From the NCBI GenBank assembly GCA_019119395.1, contig DWXC01000006.1, positions 1-59,683 on the forward strand: 59,683 bases of DNA, read 5' to 3'. A program made the translations under genes and the position numbers. The first letter of the stretch is position 1; each line of letters begins with the position of its first letter. This DNA comes from Candidatus Borkfalkia stercoripullorum (GTDB lineage Bacteria > Bacillota > Clostridia > Christensenellales > Borkfalkiaceae). Below the pieces are notes generated by a model. The model had not been told where the DNA came from. It saw only the letters and a program-made list of their open reading frames with translations, and ran no database searches. Positions 19,748 through 27,856 of the stretch are shown piece after piece.

Positions 19748-20066
19748 CTTGCAGAAATGATCCGTCCGCCCTCTTTTTTAGAACAAAATAAGAGGAAACA
19801 CATAATCGCTTACGTCTTTCCTCTCACAAATTGCCCCGCTCTCTCCTGCGGGTGCATGTTTTCATACCAAAATCTTCGCCGAATGCGCCTTCGTAACGCA
19901 ATACAGATCAAATTCGATATCAATCATTTTCGCCGCATTCAAAGCGTGACTTTATATGAAAGCAGCAATCATATTCCGACAAACTCTTCTCATAAATCAC
20001 TTATTCAACAAACCTGTCCGATTGCTGCTGACAATAGTATTATCTGCGCTTTTGCGGCAAATATAC
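19748..20066. other. Gene-free stretch, possibly decayed sequence
   Basis: About 320 bp with lower GC than its neighbours. I see only short broken frames on the minus strand, such as a 20-codon piece ending near 19865, and a weak AGAGGAAA/TTTCCTCT hairpin near 19791-19828. No gene, tRNA or promoter pair is supported. Confidence 0.5.
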
Positions 20067-20094
20067 GCGGGGCGCAAAAAATTTTGCGCCCCGC
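20067..20094. terminator. Terminator hairpin after proA
   Basis: A perfect 13-bp stem GCGGGGCGCAAAA / TTTTGCGCCCCGC with a 2-nt loop lies 31 bp past the proA stop. The T run is within the stem rather than after it on the minus strand. Confidence 0.65.
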
Positions 20095-20124
20095 TCCGCT
20101 GTTTTTTGTTTTGCCCCGAGGCGT

Positions 20125-21360
20125 TCAGCCGCGGATCTGCCCGTCTCCGCGCACCTGGTATTTATAGGAGGTCAACTCCCTCAATCCCATAGGCCCGCGC
20201 GCGTGCAGTTTTTGTGTGGAAATACCCATCTCCGCACCCATGCCGAATTCAAACCCGTCCGTAAAGCGGGTGCTGGCATTCACGTAAACGGCGGCGCTGT
20301 CGACCATTTCAAGGAATTTATCGGCCGCCTGCGCGTTTTCGGTTACGATGCTGTCGCTGTGATGCGTGCCGTACTTGTTGATGTGGGCGATCGCCTCGTC
20401 GACGCCGTTTACGATTTTGACCGAAATTTTCAGATCGAGAAATTCGGTATAAAAATCCTCTTCCGTCGCCGCTTCCAGTTCGGGCAAAATTTTTCTGCAC
20501 TTTTCGCAGGCAACGATCTCCACATTTTTTTCTTTCAGCGCAGAAACGATCTCTTTGAGGTGTCTGCCCGCAAATTCCTCGTCGATGAGCAAACTTTCGC
20601 ACGCGTTGCAGACGGACGTCCTCTGCGTCTTGGCGTTGATCAGAATCGGGATCGCCTTTTTGATATCCGCGGAATTTTCGAAATACACGTGGCAGTTGCC
20701 CGTACCCGTTTCGATGATGGGAACGGTCGCGTTTTTCACCGCGTTTTGGATGAGCGCCGCGCTCCCTCTCGGAATAATGACGTCGACAATGCCGTTCATC
20801 CGCATGAATTCGGTCGCGCCCTCGTGCGTGGCGTCCTCGATGAGTTGGATAAATTCGGGGTCGAACCCGGAGCCTTTCAGCGCGTTTTTGATGACGGACG
20901 TGACCGCTTTATTGGAAAGCAAGGCGTCTTTGCTGCCGCGAAGCACCACCGCGTTGCCGCTTTTGATCGCCAGCCCGATCGCGTCCGCCGTGACGTTGGG
21001 GCGCGCTTCGTAAATGATGCCGAGAACCCCGAGCGGCACGCGCACGCGGCGCAGCTGCAAACCGTTGTAAAGCGCGCGCTCTTCAAGAACTTCCCCGACA
21101 GGACATTTAAGCTGCACGAGTTTTTCAAGCCCTGCGGCAATGCCGTCGATGCGTTTTTTGTCAAGCATCAGCCTGTCGACGAACTGCGGCCCGCGCGTGC
21201 ATTTTTCAATATCTTTTTTATTTTCCGCAATGATATGATCCGCCTCATCGCGGAGCGCCGAAGCCGCCGCGATCAGCATCATGTTCATTTTGTCTTCGCC
21301 CGCGAACGCGATCTCGCTCGCGTGTTCTTTCGCTTTCAGGCAAGTCTCTCTGATCGTCAT
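20125..21360 (-). CDS. proA: Glutamate-5-semialdehyde dehydrogenase (ProA)
   Basis: ProA reduces gamma-glutamyl phosphate to glutamate-5-semialdehyde, the second step of proline synthesis. The protein is 411 residues when started at the ATG at 21360, which has GGAGGG 6 nt upstream. An earlier ATG at 21405 lacks a ribosome binding site. The catalytic cysteine lies in TSVCNACESLL, and the aldehyde-dehydrogenase signature regions GSKDALLSN and IETGTGNCHVY are present. No proB lies beside it, which is unusual because the two genes are normally paired. Confidence 0.94.
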   Translation of the reverse strand: MTIRETCLKAKEHASEIAFAGEDKMNMMLIAAASALRDEADHIIAENKKDIEKCTRGPQFVDRLMLDKKRIDGIAAGLEKLVQLKCPVGEVLEERALYNGLQLRRVRVPLGVLGIIYEARPNVTADAIGLAIKSGNAVVLRGSKDALLSNKAVTSVIKNALKGSGFDPEFIQLIEDATHEGATEFMRMNGIVDVIIPRGSAALIQNAVKNATVPIIETGTGNCHVYFENSADIKKAIPILINAKTQRTSVCNACESLLIDEEFAGRHLKEIVSALKEKNVEIVACEKCRKILPELEAATEEDFYTEFLDLKISVKIVNGVDEAIAHINKYGTHHSDSIVTENAQAADKFLEMVDSAAVYVNASTRFTDGFEFGMGAEMGISTQKLHARGPMGLRELTSYKYQVRGDGQIRG

Positions 21361-21429
21361 AACGCCCTCCACAATTGTACTTTTTATTTGATTTATGCCA
21401 GGCATAGTACCCGATATAAGCCGAATGAT

Positions 21430-22170
21430 TTACTCTTCTTCCTCTTCTTCCGGCAGGTCTACGTTATGGTAAACGTCCTGCACATCGTCCAATTCATCCA
21501 GTTTGTCGAGCAGTTTTTCGAATTTCTCCACGTTTTCGGCGCTCAGCGTGATCTTGTTCTGCGGGATCTGCCTGACCTCCGCTTCCAAAAATTCGATACC
21601 CTTTTCTTCGAGGAATTTACGCACATCGGAAAACGCGGAGGGATCGGTATAAACTTCGAACACGTCGTCCTGCACGAGGATATCGTCCGCGCCCGCTTCG
21701 ATCGCATACTCGGTCACCGTGTCTTCGTCCAAGTCGAGCGTGCGTTCGATGACGAGGAGCCCTTTATTGCTGAACATATACGAAACGCAGCCCGTACTGC
21801 CGAGTTCGCCGCCGCACTTGGAAAGGGTGCTGCGCACGTCGCCCGCCGTGCGGTTTTTATTGTCGGTAAGCGTGTTGATGATGAGCGCCGAGCCGCCCGG
21901 GCCGTAGCCCTCGTAAACGAGCGTTTCGTAATTGACGCTGCCGAGTTCCCCCGCCGCCTTTTTGATGCAGCGCTGGATATTGTCGTTGGGCATGTTATTT
22001 GCTTTCGCTTTGGCGATCGCGTCGGCGAGTTTGCTGTTCGTATCGGGGTTGGGATTGCCCTTCGCCGCAACGGCGATCTCCCTGCCCAGTTTCGTGAAAA
22101 TGCGTCCGCGCGCCGCGTCCGCCTTGCCCTTTTTCGCCTGAATGTTATGCCACTTGCTGTGTCCTGACAT
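21430..22170 (-). CDS. yebC: YebC/PmpR family regulatory protein
   Basis: A 246-residue YebC-family protein beginning MSGHSKWHNIQAKKGKAD, the family signature. Members were described as DNA-binding regulators (PmpR), and some, like mitochondrial TACO1, help translation of difficult proline stretches. The C-terminus is highly acidic. A strong AAGGAGAA ribosome binding site precedes the ATG. It lies between proA and a ribosomal RNA methyltransferase gene. Confidence 0.94.
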   Translation of the reverse strand: MSGHSKWHNIQAKKGKADAARGRIFTKLGREIAVAAKGNPNPDTNSKLADAIAKAKANNMPNDNIQRCIKKAAGELGSVNYETLVYEGYGPGGSALIINTLTDNKNRTAGDVRSTLSKCGGELGSTGCVSYMFSNKGLLVIERTLDLDEDTVTEYAIEAGADDILVQDDVFEVYTDPSAFSDVRKFLEEKGIEFLEAEVRQIPQNKITLSAENVEKFEKLLDKLDELDDVQDVYHNVDLPEEEEEE

Positions 22171-22210
22171 TGGTCGTTCTCCTTATATTGCCGAATAAAA
22201 TTTAAACAGA

Positions 22211-22945
22211 TTATTTTGCAGATGCGCCTTTCGTGAGTTCGTACATTAAAATGCCCGCCGAAACGCCCGCGTTCAGGCTTTCGCAGCTTCCTCGCATCGG
22301 GATGCGCACGGTAAACGCGCATTGCCTGCGGACGCTTTCGCTCACTCCGTTGGCTTCGTTGCCGATCACGAGACAGAATTTTTCGGGCGCATGAAAAGAA
22401 AAAACGTTTTCCCCGCCCATGTCCGCGCAGATCAGCGGCACGCCTTCAAACAGCGTACCCGTTTCCGAAATGCGGAAAAGGTCGACGAAAAATATCCCGC
22501 TCATCGCCGAGCGCACGCATTTCGGCGCGTACGGATCGGCGCAGCCGAGAAGATAGATCTCCCCGTATCCCGCCGCGTTCGCCGTGCGGATGATCGTACC
22601 GAGATTTCCGGGGTCGGAAACGCCGTCCAACAAAAGGCAATTTCCCTCGGGCGGGCGGAGCGGATTTTTCGGCAGTTTCAATACCGCCAAAATCCCCTGC
22701 GGCGACGATTCTTCCGAAAGTTTCGCAAAGACGCCGTCCGAAACACAAACAGTCTTGCCCGCGTCGAACACATCCCCCGCATAACTTTCGGAAACCACGA
22801 TGTGCCCGACGTCCTGACCGCAGGCGATCGCCTCGCGCACTTGTTTGACTCCTTCGATGATATATTCGCCGTACGCAGCCCTGTATTTTTTTTCTTTGAG
22901 GGAAGCGACGCGCTTGACGAATTCGTTCTGCCTTGACGTGATCAT
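22211..22945 (-). CDS. TrmH/SpoU-family rRNA 2'-O-methyltransferase
   Basis: A 244-residue knotted (SPOUT) methyltransferase. The three signature motifs are present: DGVSDPGNLGTIIRTANA, VIGNEANGVS and IPMRGSCESLNAGVSAGILMYE. The N-terminal ~60 residues form the RNA-binding substrate domain of RlmB-like enzymes. The target is probably 23S rRNA, by family. Its ATG lies only 11 bp after the L20-operon terminator, and no normal ribosome binding site is present; the nearest purine run (AGAAGG) is part of that hairpin. Confidence 0.9.
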   Translation of the reverse strand: MITSRQNEFVKRVASLKEKKYRAAYGEYIIEGVKQVREAIACGQDVGHIVVSESYAGDVFDAGKTVCVSDGVFAKLSEESSPQGILAVLKLPKNPLRPPEGNCLLLDGVSDPGNLGTIIRTANAAGYGEIYLLGCADPYAPKCVRSAMSGIFFVDLFRISETGTLFEGVPLICADMGGENVFSFHAPEKFCLVIGNEANGVSESVRRQCAFTVRIPMRGSCESLNAGVSAGILMYELTKGASAK

Positions 22946-22955
22946 GATAATACAA

Positions 22956-22987
22956 AAAACCTTCTTAACAAAAATTAAGAAGGTTTT
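22956..22987 (-). terminator. Terminator of infC-rpmI-rplT
   Basis: A perfect 13-bp stem AAAACCTTCTTAA / TTAAGAAGGTTTT with a 6-nt loop and further T residues lies immediately after rplT. Confidence 0.88.
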
Positions 22988-22993
22988 CGCTCG

Positions 22994-23347
22994 TTATGCT
23001 ATGGCGGCTTTCGCCTTTTCCGCGAGAGCGGCGAATGCGGCCGCGTCGTTGACGGCGATATCGGCGAGCACCTTTCTGTTCAGGTTGATCCCCGCGACCT
23101 TCAGACCGTGCATAAATTTGCTGTAAGAAAGCCCGTTCATGCGCGCCGCCGCATTGATACGCGCGATCCAGAGCTGACGGAAATCTCTCTTTCTCCTCTT
23201 TCTGCCGATATAGGCATACATGAGGGACTTCATGACCGCTTCGCGCGCGATCCTGTAAGAACGGCTCTTCGAACCGAAATAACCTTTGGAAAGCCTGAAT
23301 ATTTTTCTGCGCTTTTTAACAGCGTTTACACCTCTTTTGATACGCAT
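22994..23347 (-). CDS. rplT: 50S ribosomal protein L20
   Basis: A 117-residue, highly basic protein beginning [23 protein letters not shown] and containing the conserved [17 protein letters not shown] core. L20 is needed early in 50S assembly and in many Firmicutes binds the leader of its own operon to cause premature termination. It is the last gene of the infC-rpmI-rplT operon. Confidence 0.97.
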   Translation of the reverse strand: MRIKRGVNAVKKRRKIFRLSKGYFGSKSRSYRIAREAVMKSLMYAYIGRKRRKRDFRQLWIARINAAARMNGLSYSKFMHGLKVAGINLNRKVLADIAVNDAAAFAALAEKAKAAIA

Positions 23348-23366
23348 TTCTTTTACTCCTTATAAC

Positions 23367-23570
23367 TTATTTCTTGTAAGGAATGAGCTGGTTTTTGACC
23401 GTCAATTCCTGCGTTTCGCTGACGAATGCCGTCTGGCGCAGATTTCTCTTCCTCTTCCTGGGTTTTTCGCCCGTCTTGTGGTTCTTACCCGACTGCGCCC
23501 TTTTGACCCTGCCGCTGCCGGTTATGTCGAAACGTTTTTTAGAACCGCTGTGGGATTTCTGTTTAGGCAT
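23367..23570 (-). CDS. rpmI: 50S ribosomal protein L35
   Basis: A 67-residue basic protein beginning MPKQKSHSGSKKRFDITGSG, with the KRRN-like turn here as KRKRNLRQ. It lies between infC and rplT as in most bacteria. Confidence 0.97.
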   Translation of the reverse strand: MPKQKSHSGSKKRFDITGSGRVKRAQSGKNHKTGEKPRKRKRNLRQTAFVSETQELTVKNQLIPYKK

Positions 23571-23647
23571 GATTTTGTCCTCCGAAAATATTTTCTCTCC
23601 GTCGCGCGGGAAGGCTCATCCTCGCGCGGCGGGTCGCAAACCGATTT

Positions 23648-24163
23648 TTAATTTTGTTTCGCCGGAGAAAGAAGCATGGAAATATTCCTGCCTTCCGTTG
23701 CAGGTTTTTTGTCCATAACGCCTTTGCCCTCGAGCGTGTCGAAAAATTTGTGCATGACTTCAACGCCGAGACCGGGATGCGCGTTTTGCCTGCCGCGAAG
23801 CCGTATGGATACCATGACTTTATTTCCGGCCTCCAAAAACTTTTGCGCCTGACGGGATTTGACGTTCAGGTCGTTCGTGTCGATCGTCATGGAAAGACGA
23901 ACTTCCTTGACCTCGACCAGTTTCTGATTCTTGCGCGATTCCTTTTCTTTTTTCCCGAGTTCGAACTTATACTTGCCGTAATCCATGATCTTGCAGACGG
24001 GCGGATTTGCCGTCGGCGAGATCTTGACAAGGTCAAGGTCGCTCTCTTCCGCAAGGCGGAGCGCGGAAAGCGAACTCATGATGCCGAGCTGCTGACCGTC
24101 TGCGCCGATCACTCTCACTTCACGGTCGCGGATCTCTCCGTTGACCTGATGCTGGGTCTTGAT
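23648..24163 (-). CDS. infC: Translation initiation factor IF-3
   Basis: IF-3 binds the 30S subunit and checks the start codon. The reading frame contains the conserved N-terminal segment QHQVNGEIRDREVRVIGADG and the complete C-terminal domain. The first ATG or GTG in frame is at the second V of REVRV and would remove the conserved N-terminus. An in-frame TAA lies at 24181-24179. Between that stop and the conserved region the only plausible start is ATC at 24163-24161, 9 nt after AAGGAAGG. This gives 171 residues, the normal length. A rare start codon suits IF-3, which in E. coli uses AUU for autoregulation. Confidence 0.93.
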   Translation of the reverse strand: MKTQHQVNGEIRDREVRVIGADGQQLGIMSSLSALRLAEESDLDLVKISPTANPPVCKIMDYGKYKFELGKKEKESRKNQKLVEVKEVRLSMTIDTNDLNVKSRQAQKFLEAGNKVMVSIRLRGRQNAHPGLGVEVMHKFFDTLEGKGVMDKKPATEGRNISMLLSPAKQN

Positions 24164-24222
24164 ACTTTTATACCTTCCTTATAATAAATTTTTCATCGGA
24201 AACGCGCCCGCCCGTTTACACT

Positions 24223-24252
24223 AAAAAAGCGAGCCCCGCAAAGGGACTCGCC
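24223..24252 (-). terminator. Attenuator terminator in the infC leader
   Basis: GGCGAGTCCC pairs with GGGGCTCGC around a short TTTGC loop and is followed by six T residues on the minus strand. Confidence 0.85.
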
Positions 24253-24296
24253 GAAAAAACCTGCCGAACGCGCAAATACGGCGCGTCTGAAACGGA

Positions 24297-24329
24297 TTAT
24301 CGGAGCACATGCAAGCGCGTTTGCCGCAT
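24297..24329 (-). CDS. Possible 10-residue leader peptide upstream of infC
   Basis: ATG at 24329 opens a 10-codon frame (MRQTRLHVLR) ended by TAA at 24297. A GAGGGAG sequence about 10 nt upstream could serve as its ribosome binding site. Its start region overlaps the predicted antiterminator strand. It could be chance. Confidence 0.3.
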   Translation of the reverse strand: MRQTRLHVLR

Positions 24330-24360
24330 GGCGAGAAGTCTCCCTCTGCTTTACCCGATT

Positions 24361-24389
24361 ATTATACCGTTTTTTATTTACGGTGTCAA
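24361..24389 (-). promoter_or_regulatory. infC operon promoter, perfect consensus
   Basis: TTGACA (24389-24384) and TATAAT (24366-24361) are separated by exactly 17 bp. Confidence 0.92.
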
Positions 24390-24417
24390 ACGATTTTTTG
24401 CGGTTTTCATAAAATTA

Positions 24418-26325
24418 TTAAAAAATCGTCTTTTCATCGTTTTCTTTTTTGACTCTGTCCGCGAATTCGGAAAGCGGCACGGCGCCGACGTCTCCTTTTT
24501 CGCGCATGCGCACGGAAACCGTACCCTCTTCCTTTTCCTTGTCGCCGATGATCAGCATATACGGCACTTTTTCGAGCTGCGCTTCCCTGATCTTATACCC
24601 GATCTTTTCGTTGCGCATATCCGTCTCCGCGCGAAGCCCCTTCGCCTTGAGGGCCGACTCGACTTCTTTCGCATAGTCTGCAGATTTGTCGGAAACGGGC
24701 AGTATTTTGACCTGAACGGGAGCAAGCCATACGGGGAATTTGCCCGCATAATGCTCGATAAGGATCCCGATAAAGCGTTCGATCGACCCGAACACGACGC
24801 GGTGGATCATGATCGGGCGGTGCTTCTGCCCGTCCTCTCCGGTATATTCCGCCTCGAAACGCTGCGGGAGCTGGAAGTCGAGCTGGATCGTACCGCACTG
24901 CCACGTTCTGCCGATCGAATCCTGCAAATGGAAGTCGATCTTCGGCCCGTAGAAAGCGCCGTCACCTTCGTTCACGACGTAAGGCAGATCCAAATCCTCC
25001 AAAGCCGCGCGCAACGCGTTCGTCGCGGCTTCCCAATCCTCGTCGCTGCCGATACTGTTCTCGGGGCGGGTGGAAAGTTCTACATGGTATTTGAATCCGA
25101 ACAGCGTATAAACTTCGTTGATGATGCGGACGACGCCTTTGATCTCGTCCGTGATCTGCTCGGGCAGCATAAAGATGTGCGCGTCGTCCTGCGTGAAGCA
25201 GCGCACGCGGAACAGCCCGTGGAGCTGACCGCTCTTTTCGTGACGGTGAACAATGCCCAGTTCACCCATGCGGATAGGCAGGTCTTTATAGCTGTGCGGG
25301 GTAAGTTTGTACACGAGCATGCCGCCGGGGCAGTTCATCGGTTTGATCGCGCAGTCCTCTCCGTCGATCTTGGTCGTGTACATATTTTCCTTATAATGAT
25401 CCCAATGCCCGGAAGTTTCCCACAGGCTTCTGTTCAGGATGATCGGCGTCTGCACCTCGACGTAGCCCTCGCGGGTGTGGATCTGCCGCCAATAATCGAT
25501 GAGCGTGTTTTTGAGCACCATGCCTTTGGGCAGGAAAAACGGAAAGCCTTTCCCTTCGTTCATCATGGCGAACAGCCCGAGCTCTTTGCCGAGCTTGGTA
25601 TGGTCGCGCTTTTTCGCCTCTTCGAGCATGGCGAAATATGCGTCCATCTCCTCTTTCTTTGCGAAAGCCGTGCCGTAAATGCGGGTCAGCATCTTGTTCT
25701 TTTCGTTGCCGCGCCAGTAAGCGCCCGCGATGCTCGTCAGTTTGAACGCTTTGATCTTGCCCGTAGACGGAAGGTGCGGCCCGCGGCAAAGATCGGTAAA
25801 GCCGCCCTGTTTGTAAAACGAGATCTCCTCCCCTTCGGGCAGGTCTTTGATGAGCGCGACCTTGTATTTTTCGGAAAATTTGGTCATCAGCTTGATCGCC
25901 TCGCTCCGCGGCAGCGTGAACCGCTCGACGGGCAGGTTGCTCTTGATGATCTTTTTCATTTCCGCCTCGATCTTGGAAAGATCTTCCTGCGTGATCGGCG
26001 TCTGAAAATCGATATCGTAATAGAACCCGTTATCGATCGTCGGGCCGATGGCGAGTTTGCATGTCGGATAGATCGCCTTGACCGCCTGTGCGAGGACGTG
26101 CGCCGTCGTATGGCGGTATACGTCAAGGCCTTCTTTGTCTTTCAGGGTGACGATCTCAACCTCGGCGTCGCCGTCGACGACGTGCGCGAGATCTACCAGA
26201 TGCCCGTCCACCTTGGCTGCGACCGCGGCGCGCGCAAGCCCTTCGCTTATGTCCGACGCGATCTGCTTGCAACTCACGGGAGACACGTATTCTTTCTTGT
26301 CTCCCCCTTTCAATGTGATGACCAT
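24418..26325 (-). CDS. thrS: Threonyl-tRNA synthetase
   Basis: ThrRS charges tRNA-Thr. The 635-residue protein has the N-terminal TGS domain, the editing domain with HTTAHVLAQA, and the class II core with MNCPGGM (zinc-binding cysteine) and the VRCFTQDDAHIF region, then the anticodon-binding domain. The start is the ATG at 26325 with AAGGAGGA upstream. The frame extends further upstream to 26511, but that stretch is the T-box leader and is not translated. Expression is expected to rise when uncharged tRNA-Thr binds the leader. Confidence 0.96.
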   Translation of the reverse strand: MVITLKGGDKKEYVSPVSCKQIASDISEGLARAAVAAKVDGHLVDLAHVVDGDAEVEIVTLKDKEGLDVYRHTTAHVLAQAVKAIYPTCKLAIGPTIDNGFYYDIDFQTPITQEDLSKIEAEMKKIIKSNLPVERFTLPRSEAIKLMTKFSEKYKVALIKDLPEGEEISFYKQGGFTDLCRGPHLPSTGKIKAFKLTSIAGAYWRGNEKNKMLTRIYGTAFAKKEEMDAYFAMLEEAKKRDHTKLGKELGLFAMMNEGKGFPFFLPKGMVLKNTLIDYWRQIHTREGYVEVQTPIILNRSLWETSGHWDHYKENMYTTKIDGEDCAIKPMNCPGGMLVYKLTPHSYKDLPIRMGELGIVHRHEKSGQLHGLFRVRCFTQDDAHIFMLPEQITDEIKGVVRIINEVYTLFGFKYHVELSTRPENSIGSDEDWEAATNALRAALEDLDLPYVVNEGDGAFYGPKIDFHLQDSIGRTWQCGTIQLDFQLPQRFEAEYTGEDGQKHRPIMIHRVVFGSIERFIGILIEHYAGKFPVWLAPVQVKILPVSDKSADYAKEVESALKAKGLRAETDMRNEKIGYKIREAQLEKVPYMLIIGDKEKEEGTVSVRMREKGDVGAVPLSEFADRVKKENDEKTIF

Positions 26326-26377
26326 AAAAATCCTCCTTCGGGCAATGAACGCCCTTTTCCGTACAGCTTTCTTTTTG

Positions 26378-26606
26378 AAAAAAAACGTCCTTAAACGATT
26401 TCGTTTAAGGACGCATTGCTTGCGCGGTTCCACCTTAATTGCCGCATAAAGCGGCCTCTCTTTTTCGCCCTCGGAGCGGGCGAGGCTCACGCACGAAAAG
26501 CGGTTTCGCACGATCTGCGGCGCACGGGACTTTCAGCCAAAGATCCCGCTCTCTTTGCCGCACTGCAAAAGGGCTACTTGTCTTTTCTTTCCGCGTTATT
26601 TTATTC
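26378..26606 (-). promoter_or_regulatory. T-box riboswitch of thrS
   Basis: The conserved T-box sequence AAGGTGGAACCGCG is at 26436-26423. It is followed by a 13-bp terminator stem (26386-26398 with 26401-26413) and eight T residues. About 170 nt of structured stem I to III sequence precede it. This is the standard tRNA-sensing attenuator of aminoacyl-tRNA synthetase genes. I could not place the threonine specifier codon with confidence. Confidence 0.93.
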
Positions 26607-26612
26607 TTCTAC

Positions 26613-26641
26613 ATTTTAGCTTTTTCCTTTGATTTTGTCAA
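26613..26641 (-). promoter_or_regulatory. thrS promoter
   Basis: TTGACA (26641-26636) and TAAAAT (26618-26613) are 17 bp apart, just upstream of the T-box leader. Confidence 0.88.
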
Positions 26642-26660
26642 CGATTTTTACGGCTTATTT

Positions 26661-27371
26661 TCACATAAAACTGACTTTGCCGGCGAAATAGTCGCGTAAA
26701 AATTTTTCCTGCCCGGGCGGCGGCACGCCGACGCATTCCACTTCACCCGCGCCGCTCAGAATGATCTCGCGGATCGCGTTCATATCTGTCGCGCCCTCTT
26801 CGATGAGCGTTGCGCGGCGGAGTTTATGATATTTCCCGTCAAAGATGTCCGCGCCCCGCACGATGACCTTTTCGCCCGCGTCCTCTCGGAGCAGATACCG
26901 CATGAATGCGGAAAGTTTTTCGCGCGTGAAATACGGCGGGACGCAGCCGACGATCCCCTTCCATTTCCGCAAAAGTGCTCCGAGACGGAAAGCGAAAAAA
27001 CCGTCCACGGAATAGACCGACGCCCCGCGCAGACGCGCAAAAACATACCGCTTGTCGTCGGCAAAATCCGCCGCGACGAGGGCGGCAAACAAAATTTCCC
27101 GTTCCTCGGCGTTCAGCCCCGCGGGATGGAGTTCGCGGCGGAATATTTCGTATTTGTAACCGACGGCAACGGTCTCCGCGATCTTTTCTTCGGCAAAGCG
27201 CCTGAGATATGACTCGTATTTTTTATCGGCTCTCAATGTCAGCCCGATCCTTTCTCCCCCGAAGGCAAGCGAACTTTTTGCGCCGCAGGCTTCTATATAC
27301 GGCATGAGAGAAGTGTAAACATACGCGATATAGCGCGCGTTGCGCTCTTTTTCGGAAACGACGATCTCCAT
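26661..27371 (-). CDS. ytxC: YtxC-like sporulation protein
   Basis: A 236-residue soluble protein. The segment DKRYVFARLRGASVYSVDGF followed by FAFRLGALLRKWKGIV resembles the conserved centre of the YtxC family (a putative sporulation protein), and ytxC is also next to thrS in Bacillus. The biochemical role is unknown. The ORF ends 20 bp before the thrS promoter. The upstream region 27372-27465 has a TATAAT at 27436-27431 but no good -35 box. Confidence 0.7.
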   Translation of the reverse strand: MEIVVSEKERNARYIAYVYTSLMPYIEACGAKSSLAFGGERIGLTLRADKKYESYLRRFAEEKIAETVAVGYKYEIFRRELHPAGLNAEEREILFAALVAADFADDKRYVFARLRGASVYSVDGFFAFRLGALLRKWKGIVGCVPPYFTREKLSAFMRYLLREDAGEKVIVRGADIFDGKYHKLRRATLIEEGATDMNAIREIILSGAGEVECVGVPPPGQEKFLRDYFAGKVSFM

Positions 27372-27465
27372 ACCGTTAGTTTATGCGCAGGCGCGGCATT
27401 TATTTACATTCCGCGCGCGGCCGAAGAGGTATTATAAAAAATTTTGCCAAAAAAGCGCGCACAAC

Positions 27466-27494
27466 TTGACTTGAAGCGCAAAAAATTATATACT
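27466..27494 (+). promoter_or_regulatory. Promoter of the small membrane gene and leuS
   Basis: TTGACT (27466-27471) and TATACT (27489-27494) are 17 bp apart on the plus strand, 32 bp before the ATG at 27527. Confidence 0.82.
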
Positions 27495-27526
27495 ATATTG
27501 AATTCATATAAGGTTTGAAAAGTACT

Positions 27527-27826
27527 ATGCCAACCATAGCAATCGTTTTGATCGCCGTTTTGGCGGCGCACTACTTTCTCGCCGTCGGCACCCTGTTCGT
27601 CCTGCTTCGCGACAAAGGGGTCACGAAAGCGATCATCGCATGGAATCTGGTGATCCTTCTCATACCGATCGCGGGCCCCGCCGCTTACTGGATCTGCCGT
27701 ACCGTCGCAAAGAGCCGCGGCGGGCAAACGGTCTCCGGCAATGCCGACGCAACGGAAAAGCCCGCCGAAAAGTCTGAAACAGACTTCGGGACGGAAAACA
27801 CAGACAATACAGACAAAAAAGACTAA
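27527..27826 (+). CDS. Small two-helix membrane protein (PLDc_N-like)
   Basis: A 99-residue protein with two membrane helices (residues ~4-25 and 34-54) and a polar, Thr/Glu/Lys-rich C-terminal tail. The second helix region (WNLVILLIPIAGPAAYWI) is like the PLDc_N module found at the start of cardiolipin synthases, but no phospholipase domain follows. The start is taken as the ATG at 27527; a TTG at 27515 is also in frame. It lies 30 bp upstream of leuS and shares its promoter. Confidence 0.7.
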   Translation: MPTIAIVLIAVLAAHYFLAVGTLFVLLRDKGVTKAIIAWNLVILLIPIAGPAAYWICRTVAKSRGGQTVSGNADATEKPAEKSETDFGTENTDNTDKKD

Positions 27827-27856
27827 ATTATGCGCCTCGGCGCGGAGGAATTTTTT

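Larger units (their letters stand above)
24164..24354 (-). ncRNA. infC operon leader (L20-leader-type attenuator)
   Basis: The transcript starting near 24354 has a leader of about 190 nt with a terminator hairpin at 24223-24252. Upstream, CTCGCC (about 24336-24331) can pair with the GGCGAG that starts the terminator, which would form an antiterminator. Position and logic match the Firmicutes L20 leader that governs infC-rpmI-rplT. The fold was judged by eye. Confidence 0.7.

Noticed and set aside
24328-26394. Very long plus-strand open frame antisense to thrS (688 codons), and similar ones opposite gyrA, proA-yebC and typA
   Set aside because: They mirror the codon pattern of the true minus-strand genes, lack ribosome binding sites and have no recognisable protein features.
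26326-26511. N-terminal extension of ThrRS
   Set aside because: The stretch is the T-box leader with its terminator, and the ATG at 26325 has a strong ribosome binding site.
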